In this document: positions 23,545 through 31,845 of the stretch, piece after piece
How positions within the stretch are numbered: position 1 is the first letter of the stretch
Layout: the number at the start of each line of letters is the position of its first letter
DNA from: Streptomyces dioscori
GTDB lineage: Bacteria > Actinomycetota > Actinomycetes > Streptomycetales > Streptomycetaceae
Length of the DNA stretch: 64,000 bases
Assembly: GCF_003024195.1 (NCBI RefSeq)
Contig: NZ_KZ679062.1
Coordinates: 1 to 64,000, forward strand
Direction of reading: 5' to 3'
Position numbers and translations under genes: made by a program
Notes under the pieces: model-generated
Databases searched by the model: none
What the model was told of the DNA's origin: nothing
What the model saw: the letters and a program-made list of their open reading frames with translations, nothing else

Positions 23545-25431
23545 ATGCCCCCCACCGCCCACACCTCGTCCGATACACCCGCCCCCGATTCCGGCCCCGC
23601 CCCCGCCCCCGCCCCCGACCCCGGCTCCGGTCCGGACGGGCTCGGGTTCGACCCGGACGCCCTCCGCGCCCGCTACCGCGCCGAGCGCGAGCGCCGTGTC
23701 CGCCCCGAGGGAAACGCGCAGTACCGGCGTATCGCGGGCGAGTTCGGCTTCTACGCGGACGATCCGTACGTGGAGAGCGCCGAGTTCACCCGGGAGCCCC
23801 TGCACGACCGGGTCGAAGCGGTCGTCATCGGCGGCGGGTTCGGCGGTCTGCTGGCCGGCGCACGGCTGCGCCAGGCGGGCGTCGGGCCGATCCGCGTCAT
23901 CGAGAAGGCCGGCGACTTCGGCGGCACCTGGTACTGGAACCGCTACCCGGGAATCCACTGCGACATCGAGTCGTACGTCTACATGCCGCTGCTCGAAGAG
24001 GTCGGTTACGTCCCCGAGTGGAAGTACGCCCCGGGCGAGGAGATCCGGCAGCACGCGCGGGCGATCGCACGCCACTTCGACCTGTACGACGGGGCCTGCT
24101 TCCGCACCCTGGTCACCGAACTGCGCTGGGACGAGGCCGAGTCGGAGTGGATCGTCTCCACCGATCGCGGCGACCGCGTACGGGCCCGCCATGTGGTGGT
24201 CTCCAGCGGCACGCTCAGCCAGGCGAAACTCCCCGGCATCCCGGGCATCGAGACCTTCACGGGCCATACGTTCCACACCAGCCGCTGGGACTACGCGTAC
24301 ACGGGCGGCGACGCGAACGGCAACCTCGACCGCCTCGCCGACAAGCGGGTGGCGGTGATCGGCACCGGCGCGACCGCCATCCAGGTCGTGCCCCATCTGG
24401 GCCGCGACGCACAGCAGTTGTACGTGTTCCAGCGCACGCCGTCCTCCGTGGACGTGCGCGGCCAGCGGCCCACGGACCCCCAGTGGGCGAAGTCGCTCGA
24501 ACCGGGCTGGCAGCGGCATCGCAGGGACAACTTCCTGCGGACCGTGACCGGTTCACCCGCCGGGGACGACCTGGTGGACGACGGCTGGACCAGCGGCGCC
24601 CGGCTGCTGCAGAACCTCATCCCGACCAACAACTACGCGGACCTCCCCGCGGAGGAACGGGAGCGCCTGAACGAGCTGGCCGACTTCCAGAAGATGAACG
24701 AGATCCGGACCCGGGTGGAGTCCGTCGTCGAGGACCCGTCGACGGCCGAGGCGCTCAAGCCCTGGTACCGGTACATGTGCAAGCGGCCCACGTTCAGCGA
24801 CCACTACCTGGACACGTTCAACCGGCCCAACGTGACGCTGGTGGACACGGCCGACCACGGCGGTGTCGAGCGCATCACCGAGAACGCCGTCGTGGTCGGC
24901 GGCACCGCGTACGAGGTCGACTGCGTCATCTTCGCGACCGGCTTCGAGGTCGGCGTCTCGGGAATCCTCTCCGGCCGCCTCCCGGTGCACGGCAGGGACG
25001 GCGCCCGGCTGCCCGACGACTGGCGGCAGGGGGCCAGGACACTGCACGGCTTCTACAGCAACGGCTTTCCCAACCTCTTCCAGCTCGGCCCGCTGCAGAA
25101 CGCCAGCGCCGTGAACTACGTCCACATCCTCGACGAACAGGCCACCCATGTCGCCGAGGTGATCGCCGAAGCACGCGAGCGAGGGGCCCGGTACGTGGAG
25201 CCGACCGTCGAGGCCGAGACCGCCTGGGTCGCCACGATCCGCGAGAAGGCCGCGGACCTCTACGCCTTCCAGGCCGAGTGCACCCCCGGCTACTACAACA
25301 ACGAGGGCAGGCCCCGGCAGCGCAGCGAGTCGTACGGCGACGGGCCCGTCGCCTTCCACGAACTGCTCAGGCGCTGGCGCGCGGACGGCGGCATGGACGA
25401 CGTCATCGTCGACGGGGAAGGCGGCCGGTGA
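23545..25431 (+). CDS. Baeyer-Villiger-type flavin monooxygenase
   Basis: This 628-residue FAD/NADPH enzyme would insert oxygen next to a ketone to give an ester or lactone. After a Pro-rich N-terminal stretch (about 30 residues) come the FAD site GGGFGG (residues 96-101) and GTWYWNRYPGIHCD. The type I Baeyer-Villiger fingerprint FTGHTFHTSRWD is at about 238-249, and the second Rossmann motif GTGATA near 273. A C-terminal region with FATGF-like motif (IFATGFEVG) follows. The ATG at 23545 has GAAGGACAGG upstream. The stop TGA overlaps the ATG of the next gene. The substrate cannot be read from sequence; the length and motifs place it with cyclic ketone or steroid monooxygenases. Confidence 0.93.
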   Translation: MPPTAHTSSDTPAPDSGPAPAPAPDPGSGPDGLGFDPDALRARYRAERERRVRPEGNAQYRRIAGEFGFYADDPYVESAEFTREPLHDRVEAVVIGGGFGGLLAGARLRQAGVGPIRVIEKAGDFGGTWYWNRYPGIHCDIESYVYMPLLEEVGYVPEWKYAPGEEIRQHARAIARHFDLYDGACFRTLVTELRWDEAESEWIVSTDRGDRVRARHVVVSSGTLSQAKLPGIPGIETFTGHTFHTSRWDYAYTGGDANGNLDRLADKRVAVIGTGATAIQVVPHLGRDAQQLYVFQRTPSSVDVRGQRPTDPQWAKSLEPGWQRHRRDNFLRTVTGSPAGDDLVDDGWTSGARLLQNLIPTNNYADLPAEERERLNELADFQKMNEIRTRVESVVEDPSTAEALKPWYRYMCKRPTFSDHYLDTFNRPNVTLVDTADHGGVERITENAVVVGGTAYEVDCVIFATGFEVGVSGILSGRLPVHGRDGARLPDDWRQGARTLHGFYSNGFPNLFQLGPLQNASAVNYVHILDEQATHVAEVIAEARERGARYVEPTVEAETAWVATIREKAADLYAFQAECTPGYYNNEGRPRQRSESYGDGPVAFHELLRRWRADGGMDDVIVDGEGGR

Positions 25432-27074
25432 TGCGGCCGGTGACGATGACGGGCGGCCCCAGCCGCTTCGACGACACCGGTGGCCGCCGGGTGACGAGCC
25501 GCCGCTGGCACACCGACCGGCTGAATCCCCCGAACCGGCTGTGGGGTTCGAACGGCGTCACCTTCGGCCCCGACGGACGCCTGTACGTGGCACAGTTCCT
25601 AGCCGGCCGGATCAGCGCGGTCGACCCCGCCTCCGGGGACGTGGACGTCGTCGTGGAGCAGGACGGCCCGGTCCAGGCACCCGACGACCTCGCCTTCGGG
25701 GCGGACGGCTCCATGTACATCGCCGACCTGACACCGGGCCGCGTGTGGCGGCGTACCCCTGACGGCACGTACACCCTCGTCTCGGACGAGGTGCGGGTGC
25801 CCAACGGCATCACCTGCGTGGGCGACCGGCTCTTCGTCAACGAGATGAGGATGAACGGCCGCCTGCTGGAACTCTTCCCGGACGGTGGCGACCCGGTGGT
25901 GCTGACCGGCGGCCTTGCCCTCGGCAACGCGATGCAGCTCGGCCCGGACGGTTTCCTCTACTACCCGCACATGATCGGCAACCAGGTCTGGCGGATCCCG
26001 CCCGACGGGGGCGTGCCCGAACTGTTCGCCGAGCACGTCGACGACCCGGTCGCGGTCCGCTTCGACCAGGGCGGCGTCCTCGTCGTCCTCTCCCGCGGTC
26101 CGGCCGGCATCGTGACCCGTATCGACCTGGCCACCGGGGCGCGTTCGGTCGTCGTCAGCGGGGTGGTCGGGCTCGACAACGCGGCCTTCGACGCGGAGAA
26201 CCGCATGTACGTCTCCAGCTTCGGCAGCGGCGGCGTCACCGAGATGCACGAGGACGGCCGCACCCGCGAGATCGTCCCCCGGGGCCTCAGCGGCCCCTTC
26301 GGGGTCACGGTCGACCTGCGGGGCACGGTGTACGCGGCCGACCACTACCGCCTCACGAGCCCCGGCGACTCCGGCGCGGGCGATTCGAGCGGCGTACTCA
26401 CCCACGAACTCCAGACCTTCGTGCACGGCGTCACCGCAGACGACGGACTCCTGCACTTCGCCTCGGAGTACGGCGACATCCGCACGTACGACCCCGTGCG
26501 CAGGTCCACGCGCGTACGGGTACGGGGGCTGAACGAGCCCACCGGGATCGCCGTCGCCCCCGACGGGGCGCTCGTGGTCGCCGAGACGGGCGCGGGCCGC
26601 GTCGTACGCATCGACGGGACGGACACCGTGACCACGCTGGCCGCAGGGCTGCGGCATCCCGTGGACGTGGCCTTCGACACCGAAGGCCGCTGTTACGTCA
26701 GCGACGACCGGCTCGGAACGGTGAGCCGCATCGACAGCGACAGCGACGGTGACGGCGAGGCGATGACCGTGGCCGAAGGGCTGGGCGCGCCGCAGGGTCT
26801 CGCCGTGCGCGGCGACGAGTTGTTCACGGTGGACACGCGGGAGCGGTGTCTGCGGGCGGTCTCGCTCAGCACGGGGGAGAGCCGGATCGACGCCGAGGAC
26901 CTCCCGGTAGGCCTGCCGCCGGGCATCACCCGCGCCGATCCCGCGCTGTTCGCCGAGGGCATGCCGGGTTCGCCCCGCGCGTTCGCCGGTCTCGCCGTGG
27001 CTCCGGACGGCACCCTCCTCCTCTCGGCGAACGGCGAGGGCAGCGTGCTGCGGCTGACCGCTCGGGGGGACTGA
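25431..27074 (+). CDS. SMP-30/NHL-type double beta-propeller protein
   Basis: This 547-residue protein is built of about twelve propeller blades of 40-45 residues, each with a GxLYVA-like strand. Examples are GRLYVAQFLAGRISAVD, GSMYIADLTPGRVWR, NRMYVSSFGSGGVTE, GALVVAETGAGRVVR and GTLLLSANGEGSVLR. The pattern is that of SMP-30/gluconolactonase or Vgb-like proteins, and twelve blades suggest two six-bladed propellers in tandem. No signal peptide is visible. The ATG at 25431 overlaps the monooxygenase stop (TGATG), so the two are translationally coupled. A lactone-hydrolase role after the monooxygenase would be logical but is inference; the catalytic metal residues cannot be confirmed by eye. 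Confidence 0.8.
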   Translation: MRPVTMTGGPSRFDDTGGRRVTSRRWHTDRLNPPNRLWGSNGVTFGPDGRLYVAQFLAGRISAVDPASGDVDVVVEQDGPVQAPDDLAFGADGSMYIADLTPGRVWRRTPDGTYTLVSDEVRVPNGITCVGDRLFVNEMRMNGRLLELFPDGGDPVVLTGGLALGNAMQLGPDGFLYYPHMIGNQVWRIPPDGGVPELFAEHVDDPVAVRFDQGGVLVVLSRGPAGIVTRIDLATGARSVVVSGVVGLDNAAFDAENRMYVSSFGSGGVTEMHEDGRTREIVPRGLSGPFGVTVDLRGTVYAADHYRLTSPGDSGAGDSSGVLTHELQTFVHGVTADDGLLHFASEYGDIRTYDPVRRSTRVRVRGLNEPTGIAVAPDGALVVAETGAGRVVRIDGTDTVTTLAAGLRHPVDVAFDTEGRCYVSDDRLGTVSRIDSDSDGDGEAMTVAEGLGAPQGLAVRGDELFTVDTRERCLRAVSLSTGESRIDAEDLPVGLPPGITRADPALFAEGMPGSPRAFAGLAVAPDGTLLLSANGEGSVLRLTARGD

Positions 27075-27135
27075 CGGCGGCTCTGTCAGTGGCATCGGCG
27101 ATACTTCGTCTGACCTTTCACCCAGGGGGAGCACC

Positions 27136-28920
27136 GTGCCGCAGTCCCAGCCGCCCGACCCGGCAGCCACACCGTCATGGCGGCTGCTCCTCGCCTACGT
27201 ACGTCCTTACCGCTGGACGCTGTTGCTCGGTGCCGTGCTGTCGTTGCTGACCGGCGCCGCCGGGCTCGCGCTGCCGCTGGTGGCCAGGACCCTGATCGAC
27301 GACCTGGGGCACGACCGGGCCATCACCGGCACGCTGCTGGCCATGTCGGGGCTCGTCGTCGCCAACGCCGCGATCGGCGCGCTGGGTTCGTACGTGCTGC
27401 GGTACACGGCCGAGTCCGTGGTGCTCGGGGCGCGGCGGGGACTCGTCTCGCATCTGCTGCGGCTGCGGATATCCGCCGTGGACAAGAGCGAGCCCGGCGA
27501 TCTGATGGCCCGGATCACGTCCGACACCACGCTGCTGCGTGAGGTCACCACCGATTCGCTGGTCGGATTCGGCACGGGCGGGCTCACCCTGCTCGCCACG
27601 CTGGTGATGATGGGGTTCGTCGACCCGGTACTGACGGCCGTCACGCTGGGCGTGGTCGTCGGCGCGGGCACGGTGATCGGCGTGATCGTGCCGCGCATCA
27701 ACCGGGCCAGCCGACGGGCCCAGGACGCGGTCGGGGCCATGGGTGCCTCGCTGGAGCGGACCCTGGGCGCGTTGCGGACCATCAAGGCGTCCGGAGCCGA
27801 ACACCGCGAGGAGCAGGCCGTGCACGCGGCGGCCGAGGAGTCCTGGCGGGAGAGCGTCCGGGCCGCCAAGTGGTCGGCGCTCGCGGGTAACACGGCCGGG
27901 CTCTCTATGCAGATCGCGTTCATCACCGTCCTCGCCGTGGGCGGCGCGCGGGTCGCGACCGGGGCCGTCGACATCGGCACACTCGTCGCCTTCCTGCTGT
28001 ACGTCTTCTTCCTGATGTCGCCGATCCAGCAGGTCGTCGGTGCGGTCGCCCAGTACCAGACGGGATCGGCCGCCCTGGCCCGTATCGAGGAGGCGCGCGG
28101 GCTGCCCGCCGAACCGGCCACCGAGCCCGCGCCGCTGCCAGGACCCGGCGCCGAACCGGCCTCCATAGCCTTCGAGGACGTCCGCTTCCGCTACGCCGAG
28201 GACCTGCCGTACGTCCACCACGGCGTGACCTTCGCCGTGCCCCCGCGCGGCATGACCGCCTTCGTGGGTCCTTCGGGCGCGGGCAAGACGACCGTGTTCT
28301 CACTCATCGAGCGGTTCTACGACCCCGACAAGGGGACCATCGCGCTGGACGGCCGCGACCTCACCGACTGGGACGTCTCCGGGCTGCGGTCGGCCATCGG
28401 CTACGTCGAGCAGGACGCGCCCGTCCTGTCCGGCACCCTCCGCGACAACCTCCTGCTCGGCAACCCCGACGCCGACGAGGAGGAACTGCTCCGCGCGCTC
28501 AGGACGACCCGGCTCGACACCCTCGTCGAAAAGCTGCCGAAGGGTGTGGACACGCTCGTCGGCCACCGCGGCACCAAGCTCTCCGGCGGTGAGCGCCAGA
28601 GAGTCGCCATCGCCCGCGCCCTGCTGCGACGGCCCCGGCTGCTGCTCCTCGACGAGGCCACCAGCCAGCTCGACGCGGTCAACGAGGCCGCGCTGCGGGA
28701 CACGGTCGCCGATGTCGCCCGGACCACCACGGTCCTGGTCGTCGCCCACCGGCTGTCCACCGTCACCATGGCGGACCGCATCGTCGTCATGGACGCCGGA
28801 CGGGTACGGGCGGTGGGCACCCACCGCGAACTCGTCGCGGGCGACCCGCTGTACGCGGAACTCGCCGCCACGCAGTTCCTCGCGGCGGAGGACGACACAC
28901 GTGCGCCGGAGAACGTCTGA
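27136..28920 (+). CDS. ABC exporter (fused membrane and ATPase half-transporter)
   Basis: This 594-residue half-transporter has a six-helix membrane domain at about 15-310 (LLLGAVLSLLTGAAGLALPLVA first) and a nucleotide-binding domain. The Walker A is GPSGAGKTT at about 378-386, the Q-loop is YVEQDAPV, the signature LSGGERQ at 482-488 and the Walker B LLLLDEATS. It would act as a homodimer exporting lipids, drugs or peptides. The GTG at 27136 has AGGGGGAG upstream. It lies 61 bases after the propeller gene in the same direction, so it could export the product of that pathway, but this is only positional. Confidence 0.94.
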   Translation: MPQSQPPDPAATPSWRLLLAYVRPYRWTLLLGAVLSLLTGAAGLALPLVARTLIDDLGHDRAITGTLLAMSGLVVANAAIGALGSYVLRYTAESVVLGARRGLVSHLLRLRISAVDKSEPGDLMARITSDTTLLREVTTDSLVGFGTGGLTLLATLVMMGFVDPVLTAVTLGVVVGAGTVIGVIVPRINRASRRAQDAVGAMGASLERTLGALRTIKASGAEHREEQAVHAAAEESWRESVRAAKWSALAGNTAGLSMQIAFITVLAVGGARVATGAVDIGTLVAFLLYVFFLMSPIQQVVGAVAQYQTGSAALARIEEARGLPAEPATEPAPLPGPGAEPASIAFEDVRFRYAEDLPYVHHGVTFAVPPRGMTAFVGPSGAGKTTVFSLIERFYDPDKGTIALDGRDLTDWDVSGLRSAIGYVEQDAPVLSGTLRDNLLLGNPDADEEELLRALRTTRLDTLVEKLPKGVDTLVGHRGTKLSGGERQRVAIARALLRRPRLLLLDEATSQLDAVNEAALRDTVADVARTTTVLVVAHRLSTVTMADRIVVMDAGRVRAVGTHRELVAGDPLYAELAATQFLAAEDDTRAPENV

Positions 28921-28998
28921 GGGGTGACGTACGGCCCGCGCGTGGTTGTACCGGCGGCTGCCGCACGGGGCCGGTCGGCCCGCCGGAGCAGGATCCGT

Positions 28999-30021
28999 CT
29001 AGGCAACCGTGAGCACGATCTTGCCCCGGACATGGCCTCGGGCGGCGCGTTCGTGCGCGGCGCGGGCCTCCGCGAGCGCGAACGTGCTGTCGATCTCGAC
29101 GCGCACCGTGCCCGCGTCGAGCAGGCGCCCCAGTTCGGCGAGCTGCGTGCCGTCCGAGCGGACCTGTGCGGTCGAGACCGTGATGCCCAGCTTCGCGACC
29201 TCCTCGTCGTCGAACTCGCCGAGGAACACCGGGAAGAGGGCGCCACCGCGCTTGAGCGTGCGCAGGAAGCGGCTGCTGTGGGGACCGCCGACGGTGTCGA
29301 GGACGAGGTCGGCGTCGTGGACGAGTTCCTCGGGACGGCTCGTGGTGTAGTCGATGAACCGGTCGGCGCCCAGCTCGCTCAGGAACGAGGCGTGCGCGCC
29401 CGATGCCACCGCGACGACCCGCGCTCCCTTCCACTTCGCCAGTTGCACCGCGAAGTGCCCCACGCCGCCCGCGGCGCCGTTGACGACCACCGTCGTGCCG
29501 GGGCCGAGTGCCGTCGGACGGTGCCGCGCCTCCTGGAAGGGCGACGGATGATCGTGTCCGACCTCGATGAGGAACTGCCATGCCGTCAGCCCGGCCATGG
29601 GTGCCCCGGCGGCGTGCACATGGTCGATGCCGGCCGGCTTGCGCGCGAGGTCCGAGGCGCGGGCGGCCACGTACTCGGCGTACGCGCGGCCGTCGAAGCC
29701 GGGGAACCGCAGCAGCCCGAAGACCTCGTCGCCCACGGCGAAGCCGTCCACGTCCGCGGCCACGGCTTCGACCACGCCGGACACGTCCGTCCCCGGGATC
29801 ACCGGCAGGCTGATCGTGGAGTCCGGCTCCCCGGGCACACTGGTCAGCCCGCCGCGCAAATACCGGTCCGGTGGGTTGACGCCGACCGCGTGCACGCGGA
29901 CGAGCACCTCGCCCGGCCCCGGCACGGGCACCGGCACCTCGTCGTGGCGGAGCACCTCGGGGCCGCCGTGCTCATGCAGCCGGATCGCCCTCATCGTGTG
30001 TGCGGTCCTCTGTGCAGGCAT
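28999..30021 (-). CDS. NADP-dependent quinone oxidoreductase-like protein (MDR family)
   Basis: This 340-residue medium-chain dehydrogenase/reductase contains MRAIRLHEHGGPEVL, VHAVGVNPPDRYLR, the NADP site VVNGAAGGVGHFAVQLA and a C-terminal GKIVLTV. It lacks the zinc ligands of alcohol dehydrogenases, like zeta-crystallin-type quinone reductases. The ATG at 30021 has GAAGGAG 6 bases upstream. It is divergent from a TetR-type regulator across a region with three related operator sequences, so it is the probable target of that regulator. Confidence 0.92.
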   Translation of the reverse strand: MPAQRTAHTMRAIRLHEHGGPEVLRHDEVPVPVPGPGEVLVRVHAVGVNPPDRYLRGGLTSVPGEPDSTISLPVIPGTDVSGVVEAVAADVDGFAVGDEVFGLLRFPGFDGRAYAEYVAARASDLARKPAGIDHVHAAGAPMAGLTAWQFLIEVGHDHPSPFQEARHRPTALGPGTTVVVNGAAGGVGHFAVQLAKWKGARVVAVASGAHASFLSELGADRFIDYTTSRPEELVHDADLVLDTVGGPHSSRFLRTLKRGGALFPVFLGEFDDEEVAKLGITVSTAQVRSDGTQLAELGRLLDAGTVRVEIDSTFALAEARAAHERAARGHVRGKIVLTVA

Positions 30022-30058
30022 CGTCTTCTCCTTCCCGCGCTGCGGGATAGACTTATCC

Positions 30059-30113
30059 GGATCAGCGGTCCAGATAAGTGGACCACTGATCCGAATATAT
30101 GGACCACTGATCC
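30059..30113. promoter_or_regulatory. Triple operator between oxidoreductase and TetR-type gene
   Basis: GGACCACTGATCC occurs at 30080-30092 and 30101-30113 (exact copies, 21 bases apart, two helical turns). A near-inverted copy, GGATCAGCGGTCC, is at 30059-30071. The array covers the space between divergent starts and abuts the ribosome-binding site of the regulator gene, as expected for autoregulation. Confidence 0.8.
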
Positions 30114-30132
30114 GGATAGTCAAGGGGGACAG

Positions 30133-30726
30133 GTGCGGGCCGACGCCAGGAAGAACCGCGACCATGTGCTCGCCGTGGCGGGCGCCGCCGTCGCCGAGCA
30201 CGGCGTCGACGTGTCGCTGCGCGACATCGCGCGCAGGGCGGATGTCGGGCTCGCCACGCTGCTCCGGCACTTCCCGACGCGCGAGGCACTCCTCGAAGCC
30301 CTGCTCCACACGAGCTTCGAGGAGCTGACCGCGAAGGCGGACGCCCTCGAAACGTCGGCCTCGCCCGAGGACGCCCTCGTGTCGTGGCTGCGCGACTGCG
30401 TCGGCTGGACCACCGAGTACCGGGGCGTGACCGTGCTGATGGCCGCCGCCATCGAGGACACCGAGTCCGCGCTCCACGCCTCGTGCGTCACCCTGCGCGC
30501 GGCCGGCGCGCGGCTCCTCACCCGCGCCCAGGCCGTGGACGCGGCGCGCGGCGACATCGACGGCACCGACCTGTTCGCGCTGATCGCGGCGCTGGCCTGG
30601 CTCGGCGACCAGCCTTCGCTCGCGTCACGCGCCGGTCACCTCTTCGACGTGGTGGCGGGCGCGATCCTGACGGGTGCGGCGGCGGGCTCGGCGGTGGACG
30701 GCGGCGCCACGGAGGGCAGTCCCTAG
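30133..30726 (+). CDS. TetR/AcrR-family transcriptional repressor
   Basis: This 197-residue protein has an N-terminal helix-turn-helix (VLAVAGAAVAEHGVDVSLRD, IARRADVGLATLLRHFPTREALLEAL) and an all-helical C-terminal ligand domain. The GTG at 30133 has AAGGGGG 6 bases upstream. It is divergent from the quinone oxidoreductase gene, with three repeats of a 13-base operator between them. Confidence 0.93.
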   Translation: MRADARKNRDHVLAVAGAAVAEHGVDVSLRDIARRADVGLATLLRHFPTREALLEALLHTSFEELTAKADALETSASPEDALVSWLRDCVGWTTEYRGVTVLMAAAIEDTESALHASCVTLRAAGARLLTRAQAVDAARGDIDGTDLFALIAALAWLGDQPSLASRAGHLFDVVAGAILTGAAAGSAVDGGATEGSP

Positions 30727-31055
30727 GGGACGGCCGGGGTTCTCGGTCGGGTTGTCTGTCGCGGGATCGAGGGTTTTCCCCGTATCCGGGGGGCGGGATG
30801 CCGCCTATCGTCGTGGGAGCCACGTCCGAACCGTGGGTAACACCTTGAACGGTCGCCGCGCACAGCCGGTGGACGGTCGACCGGGAACCGAGAGCCACCC
30901 CCCACAGGGTGGGGCCGAAAGGCCCCGCAGGGGCGGCCGACGCGAGCGGGCGTCGGCCGCCCCTGCCTTTCGTCGTGCGGGCGCATACTTTCGGCGGCGC
31001 CTTTTCTCCTGTTGCGGGATGGTGCAACCGGCGCCCCGCGGGACAGGATGCCCGG
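30727..31055. other. 329-base intergenic region upstream of the AIM24 gene
   Basis: It contains a possible 16-codon ORF and several strong hairpins (listed next), then about 90 bases leading to the AIM24 start. No ordinary gene is seen. Confidence 0.5.
30798..30965 (+). ncRNA. Candidate structured leader or small RNA ending in a terminator
   Basis: From 30798 a short ORF with GGGGGGCGGG before its ATG would encode MPPIVVGATSEPWVTP, ending in TGA at 30848. Next come a CGGTCGACCG palindrome, a GGGGCC-GAAA-GGCCCC tetraloop hairpin (30911-30926) and a perfect 16-bp hairpin (30928-30943 with 30950-30965, 6-base loop). The final hairpin is followed by CCTTTCG and looks like a terminator about 90 bases before the AIM24 gene. 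It could be an attenuator with a leader peptide, an independent small RNA, or just the TetR gene terminator. Confidence 0.35.
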
Positions 31056-31733
31056 ATGAAGGGTGATCTGTTTTCCAACGAGTACATGGTGCAGCCGGCC
31101 GCCACCGCGGGCATGAGCGTGCAGAACGCAAAATCGATCAGGTACGCCGTCAACGGCGAGATGCTGGCCCGGCAGGGCGCGATGATCGCCTACCGCGGCA
31201 GTCTGCAGTTCGAGCGCAAGGGCCAGGGCGTCGGCGGCATGCTCAAGCGCGCGGTCACCGGCGAGGGACTGCCGCTCATGGCGGTGCGCGGGCAGGGGGA
31301 GGCGTGGTTCGCGCACGAGGCGCAGAACTGCTTCATCATCGACATCGACCCCGGTGACGTCTTCACCGTCAACGGCCGCAACATCCTGTGCTTCGACGCG
31401 TCGTTGAAGTACGAGATCAAGACGGTGAAGGGCGCGGGCATGTCCGGCGGCGGACTGTTCAACAGCGTCTTCACCGGACAGGGCAGGCTCGGTCTGGTCT
31501 GCGACGGCAACCCGCTGGTCATTCCGGTCTCACCGCAGTGGCCGGTGTACGTCGACACGGACGCGGTCGTCGGCTGGACGGCCAACCTCCAGACGTCGCT
31601 GCACCGTTCGCAGTCCATCGGCTCGATGATCCGCGGCGGCTCGGGCGAGGCCGTGCAGCTGATGCTCCAGGGGGAGGGATACGTCGTCGTGAGGCCGAGC
31701 GAGGCCACACCGCAGAAGGCTCAGCAGCACTGA
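31056..31733 (+). CDS. AIM24-family protein
   Basis: This 225-residue protein of the AIM24/TIGR00266 family has a beta-rich fold found in bacteria and in mitochondria. It contains MKGDLFSNEYMVQ, then YAVNGEMLARQGAMIAYRGSLQFE, GEGLPLMAVRGQGEAWFA and GLFNSVFTGQGRLGLVCDG. The molecular role is unknown; in fungi the homologue supports inner-membrane organisation. There is no signal peptide. The ATG at 31056 has GGACAGGA upstream. It stands alone, after a structured region. Confidence 0.9.
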   Translation: MKGDLFSNEYMVQPAATAGMSVQNAKSIRYAVNGEMLARQGAMIAYRGSLQFERKGQGVGGMLKRAVTGEGLPLMAVRGQGEAWFAHEAQNCFIIDIDPGDVFTVNGRNILCFDASLKYEIKTVKGAGMSGGGLFNSVFTGQGRLGLVCDGNPLVIPVSPQWPVYVDTDAVVGWTANLQTSLHRSQSIGSMIRGGSGEAVQLMLQGEGYVVVRPSEATPQKAQQH

Positions 31734-31762
31734 CACGGTCGGCCCGGCAGCTTTTGTCCGTG

Positions 31763-31800
31763 GGCCGGTGGGGGCCGGTCGCGCAGTTCCCCGCGCCCCT
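31763..31800. repeat. Dispersed intergenic repeat, copy 4
   Basis: This is the same form as copy 3 (GGCCGGTGGGGGC then GCGCAGTTCCCCGCGCCCC). It lies between the convergent AIM24 and LASTG-protein genes, 29 bases after the AIM24 stop. Confidence 0.8.
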
Positions 31801-31845
31801 GGAGGGCGGGGGACTACGCCCCTGCCCTCCAGGGCCCGTCCGCCC

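Noticed and set aside
23490..25430. Upstream extension of the propeller protein from 23490
   Set aside because: The extension is an Arg/Pro-rich shadow frame of the monooxygenase; propeller repeats begin only after 25431.
30798..31055. ydaO-type (c-di-AMP) riboswitch before AIM24
   Set aside because: A CCGAACCGT-GGGTAAC stretch is faintly similar, but the other conserved blocks are absent.
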